A stretch of 64,000 nt of DNA from Vandiemenella viatica (lineage: Eukaryota; Arthropoda; Insecta; Orthoptera; Morabidae). Positions 53,491 through 64,000 of this stretch are shown piece by piece (the stretch's first letter is position 1; each line of letters starts with the position of its first letter). The translations under genes were made by a program, and so were the position numbers. A model generated the notes under the pieces. That model did no database searches, was not told the DNA's origin, and saw nothing but the letters and a program-made list of their open reading frames with translations. The DNA is taken from NCBI GenBank assembly GCA_031002005.1, contig CM061914.1, positions 188,560,685-188,624,684 of the forward strand. Direction: 5' to 3'.

Positions 53491-54604
53491 TTCCACTTCT
53501 TGTGATAGTGTTCGTAAGTGCTACAGTATGTGTTAAACATCAGAAGACTTTACTACTTCTGTGGACGGTTTGTTGTACTAGTGTGGCAGCGTTTGTGGAG
53601 CCGAAAGATTTATGACCTGAAAATAAACATGAGTGCTACCGATCTGAATTCAAATCAACGGATCAGCGAGATATCTACTTCAGCAAAAATGCGGTCGACT
53701 GCGCCACTTTCCCAATCTACCCGAAAATGATACTAATCGGTTGAAATTTGGATTAACTGTTTTTTTTATAATGTCCTCGACATGTTTTCCACTCTATTAT
53801 TACGGAAAAGTCATCAAAAATTAAATTAAAAATGCCGAAACATAGGAGGGACGCACCGCTATTAGATGCCGCTAACGCTGCAAAATCAGTGACAATTTCT
53901 TGGAATGTTAGTTGAATCCTTTGGTATAATGTTTTCTTGCCTTTTCAGCTTCCTTCCCTTGTAAAATATTGCACAAAATTTACAAATAGTCGGAGGTGTA
54001 GTACAGGAATGCCTGTCATTTTATATCGATACAAGCAATCGGACAGAATCGATTGCTTCCGTTATAAACAAATCAGTTAATCCAAATTTCAACAGGTTAG
54101 TGCCATTTCTGCGCAGGTGTTGAAAGTGGTGCAGTCCCCAAAATGCGTTCTGTCCACTAGCTCTGTGACGTCATGCACCTGGCCACATTTGCCCGGTTAG
54201 CAACGGCGGGAGATGTTTTCGCTTTCTGTCTATAAACAAAGTTATGTATCTCGTATGAATCTACATGTTGCTTGTTGTTTATTTGTGGCGACAATTAGAT
54301 GCGGAAATTGGGAGATTCTACGATAACCGTGGTGCTGCAATTTGATGATGGATTATTATGCAACTCGACGAAACAAATTGAAAGTAAATAATAAAATTTT
54401 CTGGTATCTCTCTTAGTTCTTGAGAAATCGTATCTCAAAAGTGAGGAGGTTAGGGTGTGATCCGGTCTGGACAAGAAAAAAAAAATCACTAAAACCACTA
54501 TGCCTATATGGTGGAAATGCACTAAAGGTGTTCTATTTTCTTCATAGTTGTTGTTGTAAGGTTGAAATACGGCCTGGACCAGAAGAAAATCGTTTCATTT
54601 TTTA
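53491..54604. other. Nothing recognised
   Basis: Repeated motif GGTCTGGACAAGAAA / GGCCTGGACCAGAAG near 54464 and 54570 links it to the repeat that follows. Confidence 0.4.
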
Positions 54605-54769
54605 GCGGCAATGTTAGCCGAGATAGTGGTTAGGTTGAAATACAGTCTGGACCAGAATGTTCTTGTTACAGTATAAGGTACGATAATACAGTTAATATTA
54701 GCAATTAATAAGCTGTTTCCGCGAGCGCCATATTAGTAACGTCGTGTATCGCGGTGTAAACTACTCTTA

Positions 54770-54771
<2 letters not shown>
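54605..54771 (+). repeat. Dispersed repeat F, copy 1
   Basis: GGCAATGTTAGCCGAGATAG, TGGTTAGGTTGAAATACAG, AATAAGCTGTTTCCGCG, ending TATCGCGGTGTAAACTACTC. Matches 55956-56140 over about 170 bp. Followed directly by a 55-base T run. Confidence 0.7.

Positions 54772-54826
<55 letters not shown>
54772..54826 (+). repeat. 55-base poly-T run
   Basis: Uninterrupted T from 54772 to 54826; the longest homopolymer in the window. Length in the assembly may be unreliable. Confidence 0.9.
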
Positions 54827-54827
<1 letters not shown>

Positions 54828-55214
54828 GCGGCATATGATAAAGAGCGAAGTTTTCTTTCAAAGAGTTATTCGTTTTTGTAATCGTAGTTTTCTTAGAAAC
54901 TTCTGCAGGACAATAAAAACAATCAACACAATTATTCATTAATCGATAAACATATAGTCTTATACGACATACCATTCGCAATATAAAGGAACAAATGTTG
55001 TAAACATAATAAACTAGTGCATTAATAGTATGTATAAAGTAATTATGTGTGAAGGTATCAATTGCCTTATCAAAACAGAGATCAGCGTTGACGTCACAGT
55101 TCTGCCAACATGACTACCATTGCTCAGCTTCTGGAACGTCTTGGGGCCATTATTTCACCAGTACCCGCTTCTCGGTTCTGTTGTACGCTTAGTATTAAAC
55201 TTCTTCTGCGGTAG
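54827..55214. other. Nothing recognised
   Basis: No feature assigned. Confidence 0.35.
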
Positions 55215-55545
55215 TCAGTCCTGGGATTAGTGTGCGGCAGTCTTGCATTCAGCTCTATTCTCTGTCCTCCTCTTCATATCTACATATCTGCTGCAGCCAA
55301 CATCACCCATTAAACTGCTGGATGTATTTTAACCGTGGTCTTCCTCGATATCTCTTCCCTTCTACCATTCCCTCCAGCATTGTTTTTAATAAGCTCTCAT
55401 GTCTTAAGATATGTCCAATTAATGTTGTCCTCCGCGTTCTTATACTTTTCCATAAAGAGTTATACTCTCTCGCTTTCTCAGCACAACCTAAACAATGTCT
55501 GTACGATATTTCAGGTCCACTGGCAACCTGTATAACCTAAATAAT
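55215..55545 (-). mobile_element. LINE ORF2 C-terminal relic
   Basis: Minus strand reads YRHCLGCAEKAREYNSLWKS, RTLIGHILRHES-like (in-frame TLIGHILRHESLLKTMLEG), then MVEGKRYRGRPRLKYIQQF. This is the class of tail seen at 7800-8545, but a different subfamily. Confidence 0.7.
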
Positions 55546-55955
55546 TAAGCTCGTTTTTATTGACAAAGAAAGTAAGGCATTTTAGGGCACTTTGATATAG
55601 TTCACCGTTTGGCACATAGCTTCACAATCAGCGTTAGGAACTTATGAATTCGCACAGCTTATTCCGGAAGGCATTGTCCTGCCCGTGTGACTGCTAGTTA
55701 TGGGAACGGCTCTGCCCGTGGGAACATGCCGATCAGTTCGCCGACCACGATCCTTTGTTCACAGCTTGCAGTATATGACCGCTTAAAAAGGTACTTCCAG
55801 TCTAAACGTTCAGTAAGGACATTAGAAACTGTCAAAGTTAAATAGAAAACGTAAGGAACTTAGTGTTAAGTTTATATCGCGATACATAGCGTCGAATAAA
55901 GTGCGGTACAGTGATTGTATCAGTGCGCGTGCTACTGAAGCTTAGGTTTTGTAGC
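55546..55955. other. Nothing recognised
   Basis: No feature assigned. Confidence 0.35.
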
Positions 55956-56140
55956 GGCAGTATTAGCGGAGATTGTGGTTAGATTGAAATGCAGCCTAGA
56001 CCAGAATGACGGATGAAACTTCTTTTTACAGCATAAGGCACGAAATAATTTAGTCATTAATAAGCTGCTTTCATGATTCCCATTTTAGTGACGTCACGTT
56101 TTGAGATTTGTATCGCGGTGAAAACTACTCCCGGAAATTA
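55956..56140 (+). repeat. Dispersed repeat F, copy 2
   Basis: GGCAGTATTAGCGGAGATTG, GTGGTTAGATTGAAATGCAG, CATTAATAAGCTGCTTTC and TATCGCGGTGAAAACTACTC parallel 54605-54771 in the same order. Confidence 0.7.
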
Positions 56141-56455
56141 ATACAAACGCAAAGCGAAATAGACGTGGCTAAGATACCTTTGATGACGACTGACGGTATC
56201 ACAAAACGAAAAATATGGTCTACTAAAAAAAAAAGTTGACACGCACAACTCAATGAAACGATGGAGACCAGAGCATAATAAAACCATTACTGATTCCATG
56301 CTACCGCGTTCTATTCACATTGCTCAGTCGGAACTACGTAGACGGAAAAAAAAAAAAAAAATGCTGAAGTACAATGATCCTCAATTTTAGTTCGCGTTTG
56401 CTAATCTCTTTCGATGATAGTTTAAATCAACTAATTCTGTTTTCAACAAACACCA
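56141..56455. other. Nothing recognised
   Basis: Two short A runs (about 56226, 56347). No feature. Confidence 0.35.
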
Positions 56456-56695
56456 CCGAGTGTGGTGGGTGAGCAGTTAACGCTCTGGCCTCGCATTCGG
56501 GAGGAAGCGGGTTCGAATCCCCGTCCAGGCATCCAGATTTTGGCTTTACATGGTTTCTGAAAATTACTCCAGGCGAATGCCGGAATGCTTCCTTATAAAT
56601 TCCATGGCAGAATTCCTTCCAGGTACTTGCCCCCACTCCCCTTTCCTGCATCTGATGACGTCAACGAGGTGTAAAACCATAATAAAAAAAAAACA
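56456..56695 (+). mobile_element. tRNA-derived SINE (family A)
   Basis: Head CCGAGTGTGGTGGGTGAGCA, B-box GGTTCGAATCC, body CCAGATTTTGGCTTTACATGG, tail TCAACGAGGTGTAAAACC and A tail at 56684-56693. Confidence 0.92.
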
Positions 56696-57877
56696 TTCCT
56701 ATTGGAAGTTATACGGCAGGGAAAATAGTCGTAAATCAATTTTTTCGTCGTTTCCGATGTATTTAAGTAAAAAAGAAATCCTTCAGCTCGAGTATTTATC
56801 ACGCATTGAGAGTTCTATACACAGGTTGTGTTTTAACCTGACTTCACTAACCTTTTTTTATTATAAAGATTCGAATAAAAATAATAATTAAGTTAAACTT
56901 TTTTTTTATAATCAAGGTCCTTAATTTTTTTACCCGTATTATTATCTAAAATAGCATTCATAATAGGCTTAGGCCTACAACTGAATAAGCCTTGCACAAA
57001 AAATAAACCTTGTTTAGAGAAATGTTGAGTGTATTGATAATGTGATGAATAATGAATGTCGTGTTATCACCGTTGATCAGATATTATTATCATATGCTAA
57101 CTTAATCGGTCTCAACGGTAGTTTATACCCACGAAAGATTCATCTTACTTCCCACAGAAAGTGCCAAATCAGTTATACACAATTCTGTGGACATTCACAT
57201 AGGCAAAGATGCTTTAGATTTGCTCAAGCAGATAAAAAGTCTCTCCATTTTAAAAATGGTGTTCTTTACTTTCTAACTGCCTTGGTTTCTCCTTCCCAAA
57301 TAGCGTATTACCAAGATGGGCAGCAAAGACAATATGATTGGCAGTGAAATTCTTAAATAAAGTTAATGATTAGAAATTAAAAAAAAAAATTCAAATTTTT
57401 GAAATGAAACTTCTAATTGCACACCGGCTACAGATTGATTTCATTTATTGGGTTGACGGAAATGCGTGATGAAGGTGACATCACCGAGTCAGGAAAGATG
57501 TTACACAACAGAAGACTAACAACAGACATCATGTAGCGTGTGTCTCATGTGGTACGACAATGAAAACATGGCCTTCCTCTGTAAAAGTTAAGAAAACAGC
57601 TATTGAAATAGGTTTGCTTTCGTAATCTGACCCTGACTACATAATATAGAGGTGATCTGAGGCAACTGTTATCGGTGCCTATCGTTTGTTTTAAGTTATT
57701 CCATCCAGAGAGGCTACAGCGGAATCAAGGAATACACTAGATGCATTATTCGCTAAATTTAAAGATAATTAGAACCTCGATTTTATAGATTTTAGCTACT
57801 ATCAATTGATGGTTCATTGTTTTCGGGATGCGAACAAATGTAAACAATATTGGCGTTTCTGAGACGAGTGGTTGAGG
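56696..57877. other. AT-rich, nothing recognised
   Basis: ORF 57042-57347 (plus, 101 codons) has no domain I recognise and AT-rich codon use. Confidence 0.4.
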
Positions 57878-58140
57878 GAATGTCCACAAACTACGTGGAT
57901 AGGTCTAGGAGGGGGAGGGGTTGGATAGAAACCTAACCTGGGCTACATGGGTGGGGGAAGGGGGTTTCCGAGCCAAGCCACGTAGCTATCCATTCATATT
58001 ATTTGTCACAGTTAAAATGAGGAACAGAATACACAACAGCATGTGAATATTTATTTCCGTCATTTAATTATCTCCGTATGTAATTTACGATGGTGCGACA
58101 AGAGAAAACAATACGAATTGTCTTCTGGTATCAATAGAAA
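57878..58140 (+). mobile_element. Harbinger-like MITE family, 5' part
   Basis: GGGAATGTCCACAAACTACG start, GGCTACATGGGTGGGGG, GAGCCAAGCCACGTAGC, then TTAAAATGAGGAACAGAA and ATTATCTCCGTATGTAATTT as in 35990-36110. The other terminus is missing. Confidence 0.7.
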
Positions 58141-58479
58141 GGGATCAGCAAGGAAATGACACAGAAAAGGAGACAATTCAGAAACAAAATTATGGACACA
58201 AAATTTAAATTACAGAAAAATCAGCAGCAAAATGGACAGAACAAAAGAAACAGGATCACAATGAACGCATGCATAGTTTTTGGGAAGAGAGGAGTAAGAA
58301 GACAAATACAAACAAACAAAAACGAATAATCCTGAATAATTTGAGTTTAAACGCTGTCTTCAAGGGCAATAATGATTAATAACAATAGTAATAAATAATT
58401 TGTTGATTTATTTACAAATCTAGATTTAGGAAGGTGGTATCAGTTGTAACATTTTGAAAGGAAGCAAAAAATTAGTTGC
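58141..58479. other. Nothing recognised
   Basis: A-rich, no feature. Confidence 0.35.
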
Positions 58480-58800
58480 TAGTTTATCTCCTTCTTCTTC
58501 TTCTCGTGTCGATGATAGCACACATATGTGGTAGTGTTTCCGCCAATGCGATGGCTTTGTCAGTAGCTGATTGGAGGTCAAATTGAGATACATTCATTCC
58601 AATTTGTGGTCAAGACAGCAGATGTACCATGGTTTCTCTCTCCACGCACGAACATGTGGTATCTGGCTGTTCTCCCAGGTATCCCCATGAGGCAAGAGTA
58701 TCTTTGGAACGGCCATCCCAACTCGAAGCCTGTTTAGCGACTTCCATATGGGCCATGGCTGTTCAGACCCAGGTAGTAGACCCACTTTTGGCTTGATTCA
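58480..58800 (-). mobile_element. LINE ORF2 C-terminal relic (NRLR type)
   Basis: Minus strand KSLNRLRVGMAVPKILLPHG, SQIPHVRAWREKPWYICCLD and a TLPHMCAIIDTRR-like end resemble the extreme C-terminus of insect LINE ORF2 (NRLRTGVGRC... W-x-D-S). The usual Cys spacing is lost. Confidence 0.55.
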
Positions 58801-59342
58801 CTCGAAATCATGTTTCACTCTCTACATCCATTCATTGCTTGGTGCTCCATTTAGTGGCTTAGAAGTCCGCAGGAAGCTTGATCGGGACTCTAGTCTCGAT
58901 GGCGCTGGTGTAAAGCCAGCGTCTATAGCTTCTAATGCTAGTTTATAAAAAATGTATACTTAAGGCAATAAATACATAAATTCAAAAGTTTTCTCCTTTT
59001 CTTAATTTTACTTTTTATTTTTCTCTTCGAAAAATAAGTATACTTACTTTTTTCAATTAAGTTGGCAACGCTGATATTGGCACACAGTGGTCCTGCCATT
59101 GATGTGTGTCTGGTTTAGCGGGCAGTTCTCTTCCGTTGTTTGCGGCGACGGATGTATGTGGGACGGGGCAACGGAATCGCGGCGCGGCGGCGGGAGGGGA
59201 ACTTTTTGGCCATTGTTTTGTTTGTATCTCACGGGACGGAAACAGCCCAATGAATGACGTGCGTCTTGAAAGGCTGACATTAGGCTGCTAATGAGACTCA
59301 CACGTGCCTAACTGTACACACCTCTCTGCCTAGGAGGCTCGT
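58801..59342. other. Nothing recognised
   Basis: 59100-59280 is GC-richer, with short ORFs on both strands and no domain. Confidence 0.35.
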
Positions 59343-60753
59343 TACCGGAAGGTCACCTAGTTAAGGTACTTGCGTCTCGCCCCGGCTTCGCACGGGTACA
59401 TTGCGGTATATGTGTCTGTCACTTTCTCCACTCCAACAACACTGGACTAAGAAAATAAAAAACCTGAGGCGATATTTATATGAAAAGCAAGATACCGGAA
59501 GGTCACCTAGTTAAGTTATTGCAAGTCCAAAACTGATAGGCAGCAACTTCACATCAAATCTCCCAAAAATAAAGCTTCAGGGAACAGAGTTAAAATACAG
59601 CGACTCTGTAAAGGATCTTGGAGTCCTAGTAGATAGTAATTTAAACTGGTCTGAAAATACTGTTTCAGTATGTCGCAAAGCCTTCTCTTCTCTTCATGCT
59701 CTGTATAAATGTAAGAAATTCTTCCCCACTCATTTGAAAAAGCAATTGGTGCAGACTCTGTTGCTACCCCATTTCGATTACTGTGACGTTGTTCAGTAAA
59801 ATTTGAGTTCGGCAGACATAAGGAAACTTGAACTTGTTATGAATTCCTGTGTAAGGTTCATCTGTGACCTACGATTGTACGGCCATGTCTCACCTTCATA
59901 CGACCGCTTACAGTGGTTACGTGTTTGGGATCGACGACGATTCCACACTCTATGTCTCCTTCACCGCCTCATACATCTGAAAACTCCCTCCTAGCTTTGT
60001 TCCAATATCTCATATCTAGGACTTTCTCATAATATTAACACCAGATCCCTGAATTCAAACATACTAACCATCCACTCCCACAGCTCGGAAACCCTAGCCA
60101 ATTCCTTCTTATTTCAGCGGCTAGACTGTTGAATGATCTTCCCCTGAAAATTAGAACTACCAAAAAAATCGGCCCATTTAAAACTCATTTGAAAAAGCAT
60201 TACTTATTGGAGCACTAGCTAAAAGATCTCTCCTTCCATTCTTAACTTAATTTTTTGATCTGAATAATATTGATGTATACAGTGTTCACCTCTTATTCTG
60301 CCTTCCCTATTATTAGTTTGTCTTGTTTCTTCATTCTACTAGTATTAAGTTTGTAGCATTAGTTTATACCATTAAATTATTAACTAGTTAAGAACGAATA
60401 CTATTAAGATTTTAGTTAGTATTTTACTCATATATATTATTAAGATTTTTTGTTAGTATTACTCTTGAACCTAAATTATGCCAAATGTTATATAAGTGTT
60501 GTATACTGTTAGTTTGTGAAAGGTGTATATTATTTACTGTAAACACCTGGTATGATGTAAGAGAGGGCTTGACAGCCCTAATCTTGCCAGGCTAAATAAA
60601 TATTTAAATAAATAAATAAATTAAGATGCTTGCGTCTCGCCCCGCCTTCACACGGGTACAATGCGGTATATATGTCTGTCACTTTTTCCACTCAATCAAC
60701 ACTGGACTAAGAAAAGAAAAAGCCCTGAGGCGATATTTATATGGAAAAGCAAG
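59343..60753 (+). repeat. 150-bp tandem duplication, second unit split by a LINE
   Basis: Unit 1 is 59343-59492. Unit 2 starts at 59493 (TACCGGAAGGTCACCTAG), is interrupted after TTAAG at 59515, and resumes at 60621 (TTAAGATGCTTGCGTCTCGC) to about 60753. The units share CTTGCGTCTCGCCCCG, CACTGGACTAAGAAAA and AGGCGATATTTATATG. Confidence 0.85.
59516..60620 (+). mobile_element. CR1-like LINE 3' fragment
   Basis: Reads DSVKDLGVLVDSNLNWSENT (about 59595), FSSLHALYKCKKFFPTHLKK, QTLLLPHFDYCDVV, stop, then LSSADIRKLELVMNSCVRFI, RLQWLRVWDRRRFHTLCLLH and LIHLKTPS, stop. This is the post-RT region of a CR1-type element. It ends in an AAAT-type tail and is flanked by TTAAG (59511-59515, 60621-60625). 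5'-truncated, several stops. Confidence 0.85.
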
Positions 60754-62080
60754 ATAAACTATACCCACTGCTCATTAAACTCGAAGGAAACGGGGCAGCA
60801 GCAACAGAAAACAAGGGCGTACACCGAAATATTGGAAAGGTCGGGAAACGCGGCCGAACGCGTCTACTTTATGAACGCACCAATCATTTTTTAAATCGGA
60901 GTGCAGTTCCAGGCGATGAAGTGAAGTTTACACCAGCACCGTCCCCACTTCCTTGCACTTCGCACGCACCGTTTGTCGATAAAAACAGAACGGAAGTGGA
61001 ATATCCTGCAATAAATGGAACACCAAACTGGAGTGGTCGACAGGATAAATAAGGTTGCCTCCTTTTGTTGAAAAAATAAAACTAGATTTGAGTTTGATTG
61101 CCAAATTAGACTACATTGTTTAAAAAAAGAGTACGTTTACTTCTTATGTTTAAACACACATTTTTCAATGTCTTTTGTCACATTCAACAAATACTTATTC
61201 CTCCTAGAAACTTACCCAGCATCTGTACAGTCTACACTTAAATTAAAATATATGGTGAGCTCATAATTTATTAAGTCGAGCTTTGGCTTGTTTTGTTTGA
61301 TCTCTTCATTCTGGTTTCGTTACAGAAGGAACTCTCTCAATGAATGTAGAAGTGGCTAGTACTGATAAAATAAAATATTTTAGTTAGTATTTGCAAAATC
61401 TTCACTTGTATTGAAAACACTGTCCCTTTTTGAGAGGTTGGCAACTCAGTAAAATTTTTATCACCTACAAGTATTTCATGCAACGCATTCAGCAGTATTT
61501 TTTCCTGATGTAAGCAATCTAAAGTAATTCTCAGTTGATGCAGTTCAAAGCTTCAATAACATACGCAAACTGTCCTTTTCGAAAGGATGATTTTTAATGA
61601 TATTAAATTAAATTTGTTTTATGAGAATAATCACTATAATTCGGTGAAATCAAAGCATTTCGATACATAATCAAAAGATTTGTCATTAGCATAGTATTTT
61701 TGTACATAAAAAGGCAACCAGTGATGTGAGAATGTGTTGACTAAAAAAGAGAATATTTTAACGTACTTCACTATCTTCTTAGATTACAGAGTAAGCGCAC
61801 GTGAAATAGAGTACAATGCTCTATAATAGAGTACGCGTGGCAACCCTAACCATAATTTTGACGATACGGTATTTGTTGCCAGGACAAAATATTGTATTCA
61901 ATCCTTAATCGCGATGATTTTGTACCAAGCACATGGTCTAGCAGTATGTCGGACTTTCGTACGGAATGAGGGCATACGACATTACTAACGGTGATTAGCC
62001 AACCAGCTGCTGTTGTTAAGGCTGACGACTTCCGAAGATTTTTTCACAAGATAACGCGTGCTTTTCCTTAACTGTTATTT
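60754..62080. other. AT-rich, nothing recognised
   Basis: ORF 60741-61052 overlaps the duplication edge and has no recognised domain. No other feature. Confidence 0.4.
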
Positions 62081-62330
62081 GGACCGAGCGTGCTGGGTGA
62101 GTGGTAACGCTCTGGCCTCGCATTCGGGAGGACGCGGGTTCGAATCCTCGTCCGATCGAATCCCCGTCCAGCCAGCCATATTTGGGTTTTCCATGATTTC
62201 CCCAAATAAGTCCAGATTAATGCCGGGATGCTTCGTTCAAAAAGTCCGTGGCCGAATTCCTTCCCGTTCCTTACCCCAAGTCCTTTCCCGCCTCTAATGA
62301 CCTCGACGTCGACGACGCTTAAAGCTATAA
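62081..62330 (+). mobile_element. SINE family A with internal duplication
   Basis: Head GGACCGAGCGTGCTGGGTGA, B-box GGTTCGAATCC. A short duplication repeats TCGAATCCCCGTCC immediately after TCGAATCCTCGTCC (62139-62169). Standard body and a GACCTCGACGTCGACG tail. Confidence 0.9.
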
Positions 62331-62496
62331 GCGAAAAATAAAAACCAGTGGTGGTGCGAGCCATTATTTGTGTGGTTACCTTTGCCTACAGTAAATCTGT
62401 GACGTTATTACAAATATACAATTTATACATAGCCTACGTATTATTTATTTTGACAAATCGAAGAAATATTTTTAGAAAATTTATTTATGTTGGGGT

Positions 62497-62692
62497 AGTT
62501 GAAGGCAGGAAAGACCGGTTGCAAGGAACAGAAAGGAATTCGGCCTTATTGAACCAACCATCCCAGCATTCGCTTGGAGTGATTTAGCGAAACCATGAAA
62601 AACCGAAATATGAATGGCCGGACGGAGCATTGAACCCACGTTTTCCATGATGCGAGGCCAGAGCGTCACCGCTCACGCACCACGCTCGCTGA
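62497..62692 (-). mobile_element. tRNA-derived SINE (family A), diverged
   Basis: Minus strand: AGCGAGCGTGGTGCGTGAG head, GGCCTCGCATCATGG, B-box with changes (GGTTCAATGC), GCTAAATCACTCCAAGCGAA and GGCCGAATTCCTTTCTG. Inverted relative to the copy at 62081, about 170 bp apart. Confidence 0.85.
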
Positions 62693-62699
62693 GGTGAAG

Positions 62700-63215
62700 A
62701 GGGGTGCTCAAAGTAGGAAGTGGTGGGGACTGCACCGGACGAACTAACAACACGGTGTGTTTTCATGCTCCAACATTTCCTAGAATGATCATGGCGGGGT
62801 TGTCTTACCCGGTGGCGATGACACGTGCTGGCGGGGGTGGTCATGGCGGTGGTGTCCGTCATCGTCCTAAAGCCGGGCAAGTCGGGGGTGGTCATCTAGC
62901 AGCACTGTGGCTGTCGCCGTCGGTGAAACCCTTACCGTGTACTCCCGGGATGAGGAAAGGCTCTGCGCGTTGCGGCGGTTACGCTCTGGCGCCCTGGTGG
63001 TGCGAATCACGTCTCACCAACACTTACAACACCTGTTGCACACAGCTGTTACTAATATAACGATTCGGCATGTTCCAGGACCACCTCAACGACAGCGACG
63101 GCGAGCGGCACCAGCTGACAACCTCAGCGGCGGTGTGTGGACCAGCTGTAGTTGTTGCATGATACCATATCCTAACAAAACTAACAAACCCTTCATACAT
63201 CCATCCTTGTAACAT
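62700..63215 (+). other. GC-rich segment with a weak coding candidate
   Basis: The plus frame 62907-63212 reads AVAVGETLTVYSRDEERLCA, LRRLRSGALVVRITSHQHLQ and HLLHTAVTNITIRHVPG before a low-complexity end. The GC-rich, hydrophobic/charged alternation is unlike the flanks, and a possible acceptor (CTAGCAG) lies at about 62896-62902, but there is no good pyrimidine tract. I do not recognise the protein. It could be a host exon, TE sequence or chance. No function proposed. Confidence 0.2.
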
Positions 63216-64000
63216 AGAATCTGTCCCGATACTGGCAGTATCTTACCCAGCCGCTCTTATTCCCTACCTAACTATCGCAGAGGTTTTTTTTTCCCCAGGG
63301 GCACTTTTTCCACTCTGCCCTGTCTCTTCTTTCAAAAGTTTCTGTCTGTCTTATCCGATGGACCCATGTAAACGGGCGGACGCCTGGACGCATGGAATAC
63401 ATCACAATCCCGTTCCTGTGATCTCCTATAGAATTACTAACTTCATGCATGTGCAGAGGCGAGCAGTAGTTAACAGGAAGGCCGCCATGCTTGGAGGAGC
63501 GAGTTTTGGGTGCTCCCCCGTGCTATATATATATATATATAAAGCGATACGAACCAATAACAGGGTCGGACAAGTGTATTTTAAGACGATGCAGTTGGTA
63601 GCTTGTAGCAGCACCGAGCACCGCTATCTGTGTCCAGTGCGCAACAGGTCAACCTCCCAGATAGCCCTAACACGCTACAAATATAGCAAATAGCAAAGCC
63701 CAGATACTCTCTGACCCCGCCGACACAAAAAGAGATATAATCCTTGGCCTGGATTTTTCCACTCGAGTTACACCGCAGTTTTGATATCTCTTACGTAAAG
63801 CCGTCACCGACTCTGTGGGCGGCCGTCGTGCTGTCCACAGATTACTTTGATGCCGCCATATATCTGTCAGTCCTCTCAGCCGATTCATAACTCTGACCAG
63901 ACCATAATCCCACTGCGACTGGACACCTCGGCACTGTTCCATTAACGAAGACTAAAGATCGTTTCGCACACATTGCAAAATTTTTTATATGTCCGTGCAA
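63216..64000. other. Nothing secure; TA microsatellite
   Basis: A TA run at 63524-63541. The minus ORF 63667-63942 (MEQCRGVQSQWDYGLVRVMN...) is GC-balanced but has no domain I recognise. Confidence 0.4.

Noticed and set aside
54733..54981. Minus ORF with a long poly-Lys run
   Set aside because: Produced by the 55-base T run.
63667..63942. 91-codon minus ORF as a gene
   Set aside because: No recognised domain, no promoter or splice evidence; left as unassigned.
1..64000. Bacterial operons, CRISPR array or phage
   Set aside because: No array of regular spacers, no Shine-Dalgarno-led gene runs; splice sites, SINEs and eukaryotic transposons show an animal genome.
1..64000. LTR retrotransposon or endogenous retrovirus
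   Set aside because: No paired LTRs, protease or integrase motifs were seen; all reverse transcriptases found are non-LTR type or inferred Penelope.

Overview
This is a repeat-rich stretch of animal nuclear DNA, most probably from an insect. It is AT-rich with GC-rich coding exons, canonical GT-AG introns, and tRNA-derived SINEs, non-LTR retrotransposons, mariner, hAT, piggyBac, PIF/Harbinger and Helitron-like elements. The one host gene I can support is an aquaporin of the entomoglyceroporin (Eglp) type, a branch known from insects. The large TE-filled introns suggest a big genome; a hemimetabolous (polyneopteran-like) insect is a guess.

Host gene (minus strand, about 25.45 kb down to the left edge). 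Four coding exons are visible: exon 1 at 25289-25388, exon 2 at 21414-21631, exon 3 at 5107-5250 and exon 4 at 3484-3690. All visible splice sites are GT-AG and all junction phases agree (phase 1, then 0, then 0), giving about 223 residues. The first NPA box is in exon 3. Exon 4 carries the helix-5 block, with Ala where water-selective aquaporins have His. The last exon or exons (second NPA-type box and helix 6) were not found and should lie left of base 1. Upstream of exon 1 are a TATA box and a perfect TGACGTCA (CRE-type) site. The introns are about 3.7 kb, 16.2 kb and 1.4 kb.

Layout. 1-3.5 kb: internally deleted mariner, a long imperfect inverted repeat and a hAT MITE with a perfect 8-bp target duplication. 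3.7-5.0 kb: RTE-like LINE. 5.4-21.4 kb (intron 2): Helitron-like elements, SINEs, a nearly full-length ZMYM1-type hAT with a broken transposase, a PIF/Harbinger relic, a perfect 66-bp inverted repeat, and a hAT MITE nested in a Harbinger-like MITE. 21.7-25.3 kb (intron 1): L2/CR1-like LINE, SINEs and a degenerate tandem array of about 105 bp that stops next to the exon 1 donor. 25.7-40 kb: SINEs, Tc1 and mariner relics (one inside a SINE, one inside a Penelope GIY-YIG domain), a piggyBac relic that keeps its cysteine-rich tail, and LINE fragments. 40.9-46.9 kb: a complete 5.9-kb RNase H-bearing I-superfamily non-LTR element with a 13-bp target duplication, though its ORFs are broken. 47-64 kb: further SINEs, MITEs, LINE tails, a tandem duplication split by a LINE, and one weak GC-rich ORF candidate.

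No bacterial-type operon, CRISPR array, rRNA or functional tRNA gene is seen. The genes do not form a pathway: the window is one membrane-channel gene plus its repeat neighbourhood.
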